DNA from: Pseudokordiimonas caeni
GTDB taxonomy: Bacteria; Pseudomonadota; Alphaproteobacteria; Sphingomonadales; Kordiimonadaceae
Length of the DNA stretch: 64,000 nucleotides
Assembly: GCF_026719705.1 (NCBI RefSeq)
Contig: NZ_JAPPRR010000001.1
Span: forward strand, 124,001-188,000
Direction: 5' to 3'
In this document: piece by piece, positions 46,666 to 55,158 of the stretch
How the letters are laid out: every line of letters begins with the position of its first letter
Numbering within the stretch: position 1 is the first letter of the stretch
The notes under the pieces: generated by a model
Seen by the model: only the letters and a program-made list of their open reading frames with translations
Told to the model about the DNA's origin: nothing
Databases searched by the model: none
Translations under genes and position numbers: made by a program

Positions 46666-48417
46666 ATGAAGGCCTTTACCCCCGCGAGTTTTCACCCGGA
46701 CGGTCTTCCCGCCAACGGTTCCGCTGCTGAGGCAGCGGGGCCGCGCCGGGCTGGCGCTCGACTTTTACCAAGGGGGCTGACCCATGTTGCGGCGGCTGTA
46801 TTCGCCGCAGCATGGGTTCTTCTTGCTGCCCCTCTCTCCTCCGCGGCCGAAAGCCCTGTCGTTCAGGCGCCGTCTGGCCCGGTGAAGGGGGAGGCGAAAG
46901 ATGGCCTTCATATCTTCAAAGGCATTCCTTATGCCCTGCCGCCGGTCGGTGACCTTCGGTGGAAACCGCCGGTGGCGGTGCCAGCATGGGAAGAGGTGCG
47001 TGATGCGGGCGGTTTTGGCCCCGCCTGCATCCAGCCGCCCTCGCGTCCCGGAAGCATCTATTTCGAAAAGCTGCGCTCGACGAGCGAGGACTGCCTGTAT
47101 CTGAATATCTGGGCACCCGAGAAAGCCGAGAAGGCACCGGTTTTTGTCTGGATCCATGGTGGCTCGCTGATCGCGGGTGCTGGCAGCCAGTCCATGTATG
47201 ACGGCGAGGCGCTCGCCAAACGCGGCATCATCGTTGTTTCCATCAATTACCGCCTCGGTATTCTCGGATATCTAGCGCACGCCGAACTGAGCGCGGAATC
47301 GCCGGATCAGGTGTCCGGTAACTATGGCTTGCTTGACCAGATCGAAGCGTTGCGCTGGATCCATGGGAATATCGCGGCCTTCGGCGGTGATCCGGCAAAT
47401 GTGACCATCGCGGGTGAATCCGCCGGCGCGCTGAGTGTCATGTATCTGATGGCCGCGCCGGATGCGCGCGGGCTTTTTGCCAAGGCCGTTGCCCAAAGCG
47501 CCTATATGGTCACCGCACCAACGTTGAAGGAAAAACGTTACGGATCCGAATCAGGTGAAGCCATCGGGGCGTGGATCGTGAACAAGCTGGGTGCGGCCTC
47601 GGTTGCCGAACTGCGCGGCAAGGATGCGCAAGGCTTGGTCGACGGGGTCGGGCGGGCTGGCTATTTCCCGTTCCCCTCAATCGACGGCAAGGTGCTACCG
47701 CATCAGCTCGTCGAGGTGTTCGACCGCGGCGAGCAGGCGCCGGTGCCGTTGCTTGCCGGGTTCAACAGTGGGGAAATCCGTTCGCTGCGTTTCCTGTTGC
47801 CCCCGCCGCCCGAGGATGCCGCAGCCTATGAAGCGGCGATCCGCAAAGGCTACGGCGACCTTTCGGATGAATTCCTGCGCCAATATCCGTCCCGCCTGAT
47901 TGATGAAGCCATGCTCGCCGCCACGCGCGACGCCATGTATGGCTGGACGGCGGAGCGGCTGGTGAAGAAGCAGGCAGCGATCGGGCAACCCGGCTATCTG
48001 TATCTCTTCGATCACAGCTATCCGGCGGCTGACATACTGGGGCTCCATGCCTTCCATGCGGCTGAAATTCCCTATGTGTTCGGCACCACGCGGCGCATCA
48101 CCGATGCGTGGCCGAAGATTCCCGGCACGACCAACGAACAGAATCTGAAAGACGCCATGATGGATTACTGGTCCTCCTTCGCGCGGGCCGGCAAGCCGGT
48201 GGCTGATGGTCAGCCCGACTGGCCCGCCTACGGCGAAAATCAAGCCTATATGTATTTCGCCGATGAACCGCACGCAGCCACCCATCTGCTGCCGGGCATG
48301 TATGAACTTCATGAGGAAGTCGTTTGCCGGCGCCGCGCCGCCGGTGACATCGCCTGGAACTGGAATGTCGGCGTGATTGCACCTCCCCTGCCACCCAAGA
48401 CGACGGATTGCCAATGA
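46666..48417 (+). CDS. Type-B carboxylesterase, exported, copy 2
   Basis: A 583-residue paralogue of the esterase at 42604, sharing long blocks (HIFKGIPYALPPVG, GGDPANVT, GFNSGEIRS, MMDYW.SFA). The nucleophile is Ser252 in GESAG, and the His is in HAAEIPYVFG. It has a longer N-terminus with a membrane-spanning signal at about 38-60 (HVAAAVFAAAWVLLAAPLSSA), so a later start is possible, but no better ribosome site is obvious. It begins 8 bp after the receptor gene and its stop overlaps the ligase start (ATGA). With copy 1 it brackets the receptor gene. Confidence 0.9.
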   Translation: MKAFTPASFHPDGLPANGSAAEAAGPRRAGARLLPRGLTHVAAAVFAAAWVLLAAPLSSAAESPVVQAPSGPVKGEAKDGLHIFKGIPYALPPVGDLRWKPPVAVPAWEEVRDAGGFGPACIQPPSRPGSIYFEKLRSTSEDCLYLNIWAPEKAEKAPVFVWIHGGSLIAGAGSQSMYDGEALAKRGIIVVSINYRLGILGYLAHAELSAESPDQVSGNYGLLDQIEALRWIHGNIAAFGGDPANVTIAGESAGALSVMYLMAAPDARGLFAKAVAQSAYMVTAPTLKEKRYGSESGEAIGAWIVNKLGAASVAELRGKDAQGLVDGVGRAGYFPFPSIDGKVLPHQLVEVFDRGEQAPVPLLAGFNSGEIRSLRFLLPPPPEDAAAYEAAIRKGYGDLSDEFLRQYPSRLIDEAMLAATRDAMYGWTAERLVKKQAAIGQPGYLYLFDHSYPAADILGLHAFHAAEIPYVFGTTRRITDAWPKIPGTTNEQNLKDAMMDYWSSFARAGKPVADGQPDWPAYGENQAYMYFADEPHAATHLLPGMYELHEEVVCRRRAAGDIAWNWNVGVIAPPLPPKTTDCQ

Positions 48418-50006
48418 TACACGGCGCCATGCAGCCTTACTCGCTGACGCTCGATAAATTTCTCGATCACGCCGCAAAATGGCACCCCGACGCAAAGGTC
48501 GTGACCGCCCGTGAAAACGGGCCGGCGACCGGCGTGGGTTATGCCGACCTGCGGCGCCGGGCAGGGCGTATTTCCACTGTTCTCGCGGGGCTCGGTATCG
48601 AGCTTGGCGATCATGTAGCCACGCTCGCCTGGAACACGCAGGCGCATGTCGAAGCCTGGTATGCCATCATGGGGATGGGGGCGGTGTGCCATACGCTCAA
48701 CCCCCGTCTTACGGCTGCCCAGATCGCCTCGATGCTTGCGCAGTCGAAGGCGCGGGTGCTGATCATCAGTGCCGACCTGCATGCGCTGGCCAGCCAGATA
48801 GCCGAACGTGCCACGGCCATCCAGCATGTGCTGGTGATCGATGGTTCGACGCAGGGCTGGCGCCTTGGTGGTGCAAGCCCGGGCGTGACCGCACTGGAAG
48901 CCGAAATCGAAGCCGCTACTGGCGAGGCCGAGTGGGGGCAGTTTGATGAAAACAGCCCGTCCGGCCTTTGCTTCACGTCCGGCACGACGGGCGCGCCGAA
49001 GGGTGTGAGCTATACTCACCGGTCAAGCTTCCTGCACACGCTGCGCCTGTTGCAGGCAGATGTGCTGGCGCTGCGCGCATCGGATGCCGTGATGCCGGTG
49101 GTGCCGATGTTCCATGCCAGCGCCTGGGGCCTGCCGTTCGCTGTGCCGGCGGTGGGGGCCAAGCTCGTGCTGCCGGGCCGACAGGCGGACGGGGCGAGCC
49201 TCGCCAAGCTCATTGCCGCGGAAGGCGTGACGATTGCCGTGGGCGTGCCGACCGTGTGGGTCGGGCTCATCGATCATCTGGAAAAGACGGGCGGAGAGCT
49301 GCCAAGCCTTGAGCGGATCATCGTCGGCGGCGCGCCGATGCCGCCCGCCCTGATGGCGCGGATCGAGGAACGGTTGGGCGTGACGATCCAGACAAGCTGG
49401 GGCATGACCGAACTGTCGCCGTCCGGCACCTTCGCACCACCCGCTGACCCCGACCGCAAGGCGTCTGTCTCTGGCCGCCCCGCCATCGGCGTGGACCTGT
49501 TGCTGGCGGACGCTTCCGGGCAGCCGCTTGCCGAGCAGCGCGGTGCGGAGGGGTATCTGAAGGTGCGCGGCGCGGCGGTTGTCGAACGCTATTTCGGCTT
49601 CGACGAAGCGTCGACCGACGAAGACGGCTGGTTTGATACGGGCGACCTCGCCCGGATCGACGCGCGCGGCAACCTGACGATCACGGGCCGCGCCAAGGAT
49701 CTGATCAAGTCGGGCGGCGAATGGATCAACCCGTCGGAGATCGAGGCGGTGATCGGCGCGTTGCCCCAGGTGTCGCTGGCGGCCGTCATCGGCCGGGCTG
49801 ACCCCAAATGGGGGGAACGCCCGGTGCTGCTGGTGGAACTTCGCGAGCCTGAGGCAGTAACAGACGACGAGCTTTTGAAGCCCCTGCAGGGTCGCGTGGC
49901 CCCTTGGTGGATCCCGGATGCGGTGGTACGACTGTCAAAGATGCCGCTGGCATCTACCGGTAAAATAGACAAAATGCGGCTTAGAGAGATATATGGCGGT
50001 ATCTAG
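48414..50006 (+). CDS. Long/medium-chain acyl-CoA synthetase (AMP-forming)
   Basis: A 530-residue adenylate-forming ligase. It has the phosphate-binding loop TSGTTGAPKGV at 188-198, motif WGMTELSPSG, the hinge region DGWFDTGDLARID and the catalytic Lys517 in STGKIDKM near the C-terminus. It makes an acyl-CoA from a free acid, here presumably the acid freed by the esterases. The ATG at 48414 overlaps the upstream stop (ATGA), favouring it over the TTG two codons earlier. It has no signal peptide, so it is cytoplasmic. Confidence 0.94.
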   Translation: MIHGAMQPYSLTLDKFLDHAAKWHPDAKVVTARENGPATGVGYADLRRRAGRISTVLAGLGIELGDHVATLAWNTQAHVEAWYAIMGMGAVCHTLNPRLTAAQIASMLAQSKARVLIISADLHALASQIAERATAIQHVLVIDGSTQGWRLGGASPGVTALEAEIEAATGEAEWGQFDENSPSGLCFTSGTTGAPKGVSYTHRSSFLHTLRLLQADVLALRASDAVMPVVPMFHASAWGLPFAVPAVGAKLVLPGRQADGASLAKLIAAEGVTIAVGVPTVWVGLIDHLEKTGGELPSLERIIVGGAPMPPALMARIEERLGVTIQTSWGMTELSPSGTFAPPADPDRKASVSGRPAIGVDLLLADASGQPLAEQRGAEGYLKVRGAAVVERYFGFDEASTDEDGWFDTGDLARIDARGNLTITGRAKDLIKSGGEWINPSEIEAVIGALPQVSLAAVIGRADPKWGERPVLLVELREPEAVTDDELLKPLQGRVAPWWIPDAVVRLSKMPLASTGKIDKMRLREIYGGI

Positions 50007-50066
50007 ACCTGTGGTTCCAGAAACCTTAGGGTCCGGAAACCGAATGACGGACGGAGAGGCGAACGC

Positions 50067-50759
50067 GTGGCCGAAAACGCAGCAACAGCACGTAAACGCA
50101 CGATCAAGGCGCAACAACGCGCCGAGATGATGGAGCAGATTCTCGATGCAGCCGAGTATCTGTTTTCGAAGCATGGCTTTTACGGGGTGACGCTCAAGGA
50201 TGTTGCCAAGCGCGTAGGGGTGCACCACACGCTCCTTAACTATTATTTCGATGACAAGAAGAACCTTTTCGATGCCGTTTTTGCCCGTCGTGCAGTGGTG
50301 ACGAGCCAGCGCCGGATGGAAACGCTGGACGCCTACGAAAAGGAAGTGAACGGCAAGCCGACCGTTGAAGGTGCGCTAAGGGCCTTTCTCGATACCGACC
50401 TGGATCTTTATATCCAGGGCGGGGAAGGCTGGCGCAATTATGCAGCCCTAGGCGCGCAGGTCGCCAACACCCCGGAATGGGGGGCGGAGACCATGGACCG
50501 GCATTTCGATCCCGTGGTGCTGCGGCTCATTGACCTTCTGAAGAAGGCACTGCCCGATTGCTCGGACGAGGACATTTTCTGGGGCTATCATTTCGTGACC
50601 GGCGCCCTGATGCTGACCCTTGCCCGCACCGGGCGGATCGACAAGCTTTCGGGCGGCCTTTGCCGGTCGGAAGATTTTGTGGCAGTGAAGAAGCGCATGG
50701 CGACCTTCATGGCCGCCGGTTTCATCGAAGTTTGCAAACAGCGTAAGGCGGAAGGCTGA
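50067..50759 (+). CDS. TetR-family regulator of the ester/lipid regulon
   Basis: A 230-residue TetR-type protein. The DNA-binding domain is at about 18-65 (AEMMEQILDAAEYLFSKHGFYGVTLKDVAKRVGVHHTLLNYYF). The C-terminal ligand domain resembles the TetR_C group of regulators binding acyl or sterol CoA-like ligands. The start is GTG at 50067, after GGAGAGGCGAAC. It is 60 bp after the ligase and has no copy of the regulon motif of its own directly upstream, so it is probably co-transcribed with the receptor operon. It is the only regulator within this gene group, hence the likely reader of sites A-D. Confidence 0.9.
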   Translation: MAENAATARKRTIKAQQRAEMMEQILDAAEYLFSKHGFYGVTLKDVAKRVGVHHTLLNYYFDDKKNLFDAVFARRAVVTSQRRMETLDAYEKEVNGKPTVEGALRAFLDTDLDLYIQGGEGWRNYAALGAQVANTPEWGAETMDRHFDPVVLRLIDLLKKALPDCSDEDIFWGYHFVTGALMLTLARTGRIDKLSGGLCRSEDFVAVKKRMATFMAAGFIEVCKQRKAEG

Positions 50760-50809
50760 ATCCCTGACCCGGAAGGAGAGGGGCAAACAGATTTTGTTTG
50801 ATCATTTTA

Positions 50810-50829
50810 TTAACTCACAAGATAGCGAA
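50810..50829. promoter_or_regulatory. Ester/lipid regulon operator, site D (weaker)
   Basis: TTAACTCACAAGATAGCGAA matches the reverse complement of site A at about 15 of 20 positions, including TTnACTCACAAG. It lies 54 bp before the dehydrogenase start. Confidence 0.45.
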
Positions 50830-50862
50830 TAAAAATTCGATCCAGAAACGGGAGGAATGAAA

Positions 50863-51756
50863 ATGAAACTGCAAGACCGCGTAGCGATTGTCACCGGTGC
50901 TGGTGGCGGGCTCGGGCGTTGTCATGCCCTGATGCTCGCAAGCCACGGGGCCAAGGTGATCGTGAACGACATGAACGGCGACAGTGCAAAGCGCGTGGCC
51001 GATGACATCCGCGCAGGCGGCGGCGAGGCGATCGGCGTGCAGGCTTCGGTGACCGACGAAGCGCAGGTTGCGGCGATGGTGACCAAGGCGATGAATGCCT
51101 GGGGTCGGGTCGATATCCTTGTCAACAATGCCGGCATCCTGCGCGACAAGAGCTTTGCTAAGATGGATATGGCCGATTTCCGCCTCGTGGTGGAGGTGCA
51201 TCTGATGGGCGCCGCTATCTGCACGAAGGCTGTGTGGGATATCATGCGCGAGCAGCGCCACGGCCGGGTGGTGATGACGACCTCGTCGTCAGGGCTTTAC
51301 GGCAATTTCGGGCAGGCAAACTATGGTGCCGCCAAAATGGCGCTTGTTGGCCTGATGCAGACACTAGCGATTGAAGGCGACCGTTATGGCATAAGGGTCA
51401 ACGCGCTGGCACCGACGGCCGCAACCCAGATGACGGATGGTGTGTTGGCCGCCGATGCACTTGCCAAACTTGACCCTGCACTCGTCAGCCCCGGCCTGCT
51501 GGCACTTGTGGGGGATGAGGCACCGACGCGCGCCATCCTGTGCGCGGGTGCCGGCCACTTTGCCTGCGCCAACGTGACCCTCACGAACGGTATTCAGGTG
51601 GGCGACAGCCCGCGGGCGGGGGAGCAGGTGATTGCGGCATGGGACGCCGTCAGCGACCGGACGGGGGAAATCGTCCCCGCCTATGGCTTCACGCAGGCCG
51701 AGCGGGAACTCGCTGCTGCCGGTTTCGCACCACAGAACCTGACGCTTCACGGATAG
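50863..51756 (+). CDS. Short-chain dehydrogenase, (3R)-hydroxyacyl-CoA dehydrogenase-like
   Basis: A 297-residue SDR. It has the cofactor motif TGAGGGLG (11-18), NNAG (88-91), and the catalytic Ser around 141-143 with Tyr154 and Lys158. The long C-terminal extension and the segment NNAGILRDKSFAKM are typical of the dehydrogenase part of peroxisomal multifunctional enzyme 2 and bacterial (3R)-hydroxyacyl-CoA or steroid dehydrogenases. Of two ATGs six bases apart, the second (50863) has the better distance from GGAGG. It would act on the CoA ester made by the ligase. Site D is upstream. Confidence 0.88.
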   Translation: MKLQDRVAIVTGAGGGLGRCHALMLASHGAKVIVNDMNGDSAKRVADDIRAGGGEAIGVQASVTDEAQVAAMVTKAMNAWGRVDILVNNAGILRDKSFAKMDMADFRLVVEVHLMGAAICTKAVWDIMREQRHGRVVMTTSSSGLYGNFGQANYGAAKMALVGLMQTLAIEGDRYGIRVNALAPTAATQMTDGVLAADALAKLDPALVSPGLLALVGDEAPTRAILCAGAGHFACANVTLTNGIQVGDSPRAGEQVIAAWDAVSDRTGEIVPAYGFTQAERELAAAGFAPQNLTLHG

Positions 51757-51873
51757 GGCCGCCAAAAAAAATGTAACGCATGGGGGCGGGACTTGGGGTG
51801 AACAAGTCTTTGTGTGTTGTCTTGAAGCGGGTGTGTGTGCACGCGATATCAGGGCAACCGAAGGAGTATCCCC

Positions 51874-52677
51874 ATGCGTCAACCGGCTTACTATATCACC
51901 CACGGCGGCGGCCCCTGTTTCTGGATGGATTTCCCGCCGCCCCTTGGTCCCAAGGCATATGAAAGCCTGCGCGCGTTTCTGGATGGGCTGATCGGCAGCC
52001 TGCCAGCGCGCCCGAAATCCGTACTTGTGGTTTCGGCGCATTGGGAGGCACCGGTGCCGACAGTTGGCAGCGGCGAAGCGCCGGGCATGCTTTATGACTA
52101 TTACGGCTTCCCGCCGCATACCTATGAACTCTCCTATCCCGCTCCCGGCAATCCGGCTCTGGCTGCGCGCGTGCAGGAACTTCTCTCCAGGGCAGGGATC
52201 GCCTCTGCTGCTGACGCCGAGCGCGGTTTTGATCACGCGGTTTTCGTGCCGATGCTGATTGCCGATCCGAAAGCCGAAATTCCCGTTGTAACCCTGTCGT
52301 TGCAGGAGGATCTGGGCCCCGAGGCCCATCTCGCCGTGGGCCGGGCGCTTGCACCCCTCAGGGATGAAGGCGTGCTGATACTGGCCAGCGGCAGCAGCTA
52401 TCATAATTTGCGCGATATCTTCCGGGGCGGGGAGGCGTCGTCGGTGGAGTTTGACACATGGCTCCGCGAGACGGCCGAGGCGGCGCCCGACCTGCGCACG
52501 AGCCGTTTGATCGATTGGGAAGCCGCGCCCGGTGCCCGTGCCTGTCACCCGCGCGAGGAACATCTCATCCCCCTGATGGTGGCGGTGGGCGCGGCCGAGC
52601 ACGAACCCGGCGTAACGGTCTATCACGCCCGGATCGGCGGCAAGCCTTATTCCTGCTTCGCCTTCGGCGCGGCCTGA
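51874..52677 (+). CDS. Class III extradiol dioxygenase (DODA/YgiD type)
   Basis: A 267-residue enzyme of the 4,5-DOPA-dioxygenase family: ITHGGGPCFWMDF with His10, VSAHWEAP with His56 and SGSSYHNL with His177 supply metal ligands or the catalytic His, and GFDHAVFVPM is the central signature. The family opens catechol rings at an extradiol position using Fe or Zn. The ATG at 51874 follows AAGGAG. It lies between the ester/lipid and peptide regulons, and I found neither regulon's motif in the 117 bp upstream, so its allegiance is unclear. The aromatic substrate is unknown. Confidence 0.87.
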   Translation: MRQPAYYITHGGGPCFWMDFPPPLGPKAYESLRAFLDGLIGSLPARPKSVLVVSAHWEAPVPTVGSGEAPGMLYDYYGFPPHTYELSYPAPGNPALAARVQELLSRAGIASAADAERGFDHAVFVPMLIADPKAEIPVVTLSLQEDLGPEAHLAVGRALAPLRDEGVLILASGSSYHNLRDIFRGGEASSVEFDTWLRETAEAAPDLRTSRLIDWEAAPGARACHPREEHLIPLMVAVGAAEHEPGVTVYHARIGGKPYSCFAFGAA

Positions 52678-52689
52678 TCCCTGCTTCCA

Positions 52690-52702
52690 GAATAATGTAT
52701 TC
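52690..52702. promoter_or_regulatory. GAATA-N3-TATTC palindrome, site 1
   Basis: GAATA-ATG-TATTC is a perfect 5-3-5 inverted repeat 67 bp before the serine hydrolase start. Its centre is 42 bp from that of site 2, close to four helical turns. Confidence 0.7.
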
Positions 52703-52731
52703 TATGGATTGTACCGTTTCGGTATTTGTGT

Positions 52732-52744
52732 GAATATATTATTC
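52732..52744. promoter_or_regulatory. GAATA-N3-TATTC palindrome, site 2
   Basis: GAATA-TAT-TATTC is a second perfect 5-3-5 repeat, 25 bp before the start codon. It would overlap or follow the promoter and could block transcription. Confidence 0.7.
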
Positions 52745-52768
52745 AATAACGGAAAAGTGGGGGAATAT

Positions 52769-54148
52769 ATGGCTGTCGTCAGGCGTTCGGATTGGAAAGC
52801 TGCGTGCTTTGGTGTCCTGTTGCCGCTTGCCGCTTTCACGACCTCTGTGAATGCAGCAGAGCCGACGGCAGAAGAAGCGCTTGTCCGCATCTTCGATGGC
52901 TCGGTGGAAGGCTCGCCCGCGATGAGCGGGGTCGAGGTTGTGGTGCTCGATCAGGGCAAGGTCGTGTTCGACACAGCCCTTGGCATGGCGACGCTCTCGG
53001 ACAATGGCGCCGCGACGCCGCTGACCACCGATCACAAGGTGCGTATCGCCTCGATTTCGAAGCTTGTCGCCACCGTGGGGCTGATGCAGCTCGTTGAGGC
53101 GGGCAAGGTGAATCTTGACCGTGACGTTTCCGATTATCTGGGGTTCAGCCTGCGCAATCCGAACTTCCCGGATACCCCGATTACGCTTCGCCAGATCCTG
53201 TCGCACACTTCCTCAATCCGGGACGGTGACCAATATTGGCTGCCGCGCGGGCAGCATCTCCGCGACTTCTTCACGAAGGGTACCGACCTTTACGATGGCG
53301 GCGCGCATTTTGCGGCAGCCGCAGGTGAGGCGCCGGGCACCTATTTCACCTATTCGAACCTCAATTTCGGTGTGGTCGCCGGGGTGATCGAACGGGTTTC
53401 GGGCGAGCGGTTCGACCGTTATATGGCGGCCAATGTGCTGCGGCCCCTCGGACTATCTGCAAGCTACAATGTCTGCGACGTGAGCGGGCCGGAGCCCGAG
53501 CACCTGGCCTCGCTTTTCCGCAAAAGCACCGACGGCGGCGATACGTTCGCGCCCGAAGGGCCATGGCATGTCCAGCTCGATGGAGCGAAGGTCGCCTGTC
53601 ACTATGGCATGACGGCGATCCCGCGCGGGGAAAGGGTGGTGATCGAGCATGAGGACTTCGTGCCCGGCGACAATCCGACCCTTTTCTCGCCGCAGGGCGG
53701 CCTCAGGGCCTCGGCCCATGACCTGGCCAAAATCGCCCGCATGTTTTTAGGTGGCGGTGAGGTGGACGGCGTGAGGGTCCTGAAGGCCGAAACCGTGGAC
53801 GCCATGTGGACGCCTGTGTGGACCTTCGACCGCGCCAAACGGAACGGCAATACGACGGGTGAGGATAACCCTGCGCCCGGAGAAGTTGGCCCGATGCTTT
53901 CCTATGGCCTGTCGGTCGATCTGATCGATCCGGCGAGCTGGAACCTTGGTCCCTCGCAGCAGCTTGGCGGGCACCGGGGGGACGCTTACGGACTGCTCGG
54001 ACTTTTCCTTATCGACCGCAAGTCGGACAGGGCGCTGATCGCGCTGATGACCGGGTTTGCTGACGATCCGGCCGCCCATAAGGGGGAAACGCCCTTCTAT
54101 CGGCCCGAGGAAGAGATGCTGAAATGGTGGCTTCGCCACTTCAACTGA
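52769..54148 (+). CDS. Beta-lactamase-fold serine hydrolase, exported, copy 1
   Basis: A 459-residue protein with signal peptide (about 8-30) and the class C beta-lactamase/DD-peptidase fold. The nucleophile motif is Ser95-Ile-Ser-Lys98, the second motif is YSN in TYFTYSNLNFG, and the third is HRG in LGGHRGDAYG. Such enzymes are D-aminopeptidases, DD-carboxypeptidases or esterases. Here, with murein-peptide genes, a peptidase acting on D-amino-acid-containing peptides is a reasonable guess. The ATG at 52769 has GTGGGGGAATAT upstream. It probably forms an operon with the RpiR gene 44 bp downstream. Confidence 0.85.
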   Translation: MAVVRRSDWKAACFGVLLPLAAFTTSVNAAEPTAEEALVRIFDGSVEGSPAMSGVEVVVLDQGKVVFDTALGMATLSDNGAATPLTTDHKVRIASISKLVATVGLMQLVEAGKVNLDRDVSDYLGFSLRNPNFPDTPITLRQILSHTSSIRDGDQYWLPRGQHLRDFFTKGTDLYDGGAHFAAAAGEAPGTYFTYSNLNFGVVAGVIERVSGERFDRYMAANVLRPLGLSASYNVCDVSGPEPEHLASLFRKSTDGGDTFAPEGPWHVQLDGAKVACHYGMTAIPRGERVVIEHEDFVPGDNPTLFSPQGGLRASAHDLAKIARMFLGGGEVDGVRVLKAETVDAMWTPVWTFDRAKRNGNTTGEDNPAPGEVGPMLSYGLSVDLIDPASWNLGPSQQLGGHRGDAYGLLGLFLIDRKSDRALIALMTGFADDPAAHKGETPFYRPEEEMLKWWLRHFN

Positions 54149-54192
54149 GGGGTGCCGGTGCATCCCCTATCGGATGGTGCTTGAGTTGACCC

Positions 54193-55158
54193 ATGAATCA
54201 CCCTAAACCGGTCAGAGACGACTTGGCCGCTGCGCGGCGACGGGGCAATGCCGCAAGGCGCCGCCCGGCCGCCACACGATCGGGGGGATCGGGTACAGAG
54301 ATGGATTGTCTGGAAAGAATGCGACAGGCTTCAGCGGACATGTCGGCGAACGAACGCAAGCTTGCCGATTTCATACAGAAGAACGCCTCGCTCTTGCGGG
54401 ACTATAGCTCGCAGCAACTGGCCGAGGCCGTGGGCGTGAGCCAATCGAGCGTTGTGAAATTCAGCCAGAAGCTCGGTTTCAAGGGGTATCCGGCCCTCAA
54501 ACTGGCGGTGAGCGAGGATCTCGCGCGCGCCATGCCGCAGCAGGGTGAGGCGCCAGCAAAGGCCCCACAGCACGCACCATCGGAAAGCAGCGGCGAGCAT
54601 CTGACCCCGTTCGAGGAACTGGCCAAGGTGAAGGCCGATGTGCTGCGCTGGATCGCTGACCTCAACAGCGAGGAAAGCCTGATGAATGTGGTCCGTGCGC
54701 TGGAACGCGCCAACCGCATCCAGTTTGTGGCAGCGGGCAGTTCTGCCCTTATCGTCAAGGACTTCGCGCTGAAACTGCTGATCATGGGCAAGTCCGTGGT
54801 CGCGGAATCTGATCTGTTCATGCAGCGCGCCAATGCCGCCACCTTGCGCGGCGGCGATGTGCTTTTTGCGATCTCCGTCTCCGGCAACAATACCGCCATT
54901 ACCGAGATGGTGGAGAAGGCCCGCGAGAACGGCGTCACCATCATTTCGCTGACGCATTATGATGTGAACCCCTTGAGCCTTCTGGCCCATCATACGCTTT
55001 TCACCTTCATGGAGAAAACACCGCTGACCGTGCCGCATGTGGTGGCGCGGGTGGCGCTGCAGCATGTGATCGATGCGCTTTATCTGGTGATGTCGAGCCG
55101 CGATACGCAGGGGCGTGAACTGCTGGAGCTCAGTCAGCAGGTCTCCGAACATTTCTAG
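54193..55158 (+). CDS. RpiR/MurR-family regulator (HTH + SIS)
   Basis: A 321-residue regulator. A basic, disordered N-terminal extension (about 1-35) is followed by the RpiR helix-turn-helix (DCLERMRQASADMSANERK, then SSQQLAEAVGVSQSSVVKFSQKLGFKGYP) and a SIS domain (about 165-290: QFVAAGSSALIVKDF, LFAISVSGNN) that binds phosphosugars. ATG at 54301, which removes the extension, is an alternative start. In E. coli MurR senses MurNAc-6-phosphate, so a cell-wall-derived ligand would fit the neighbours. Its stop overlaps the convergent decarboxylase gene by 4 bp. Confidence 0.9.
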   Translation: MNHPKPVRDDLAAARRRGNAARRRPAATRSGGSGTEMDCLERMRQASADMSANERKLADFIQKNASLLRDYSSQQLAEAVGVSQSSVVKFSQKLGFKGYPALKLAVSEDLARAMPQQGEAPAKAPQHAPSESSGEHLTPFEELAKVKADVLRWIADLNSEESLMNVVRALERANRIQFVAAGSSALIVKDFALKLLIMGKSVVAESDLFMQRANAATLRGGDVLFAISVSGNNTAITEMVEKARENGVTIISLTHYDVNPLSLLAHHTLFTFMEKTPLTVPHVVARVALQHVIDALYLVMSSRDTQGRELLELSQQVSEHF

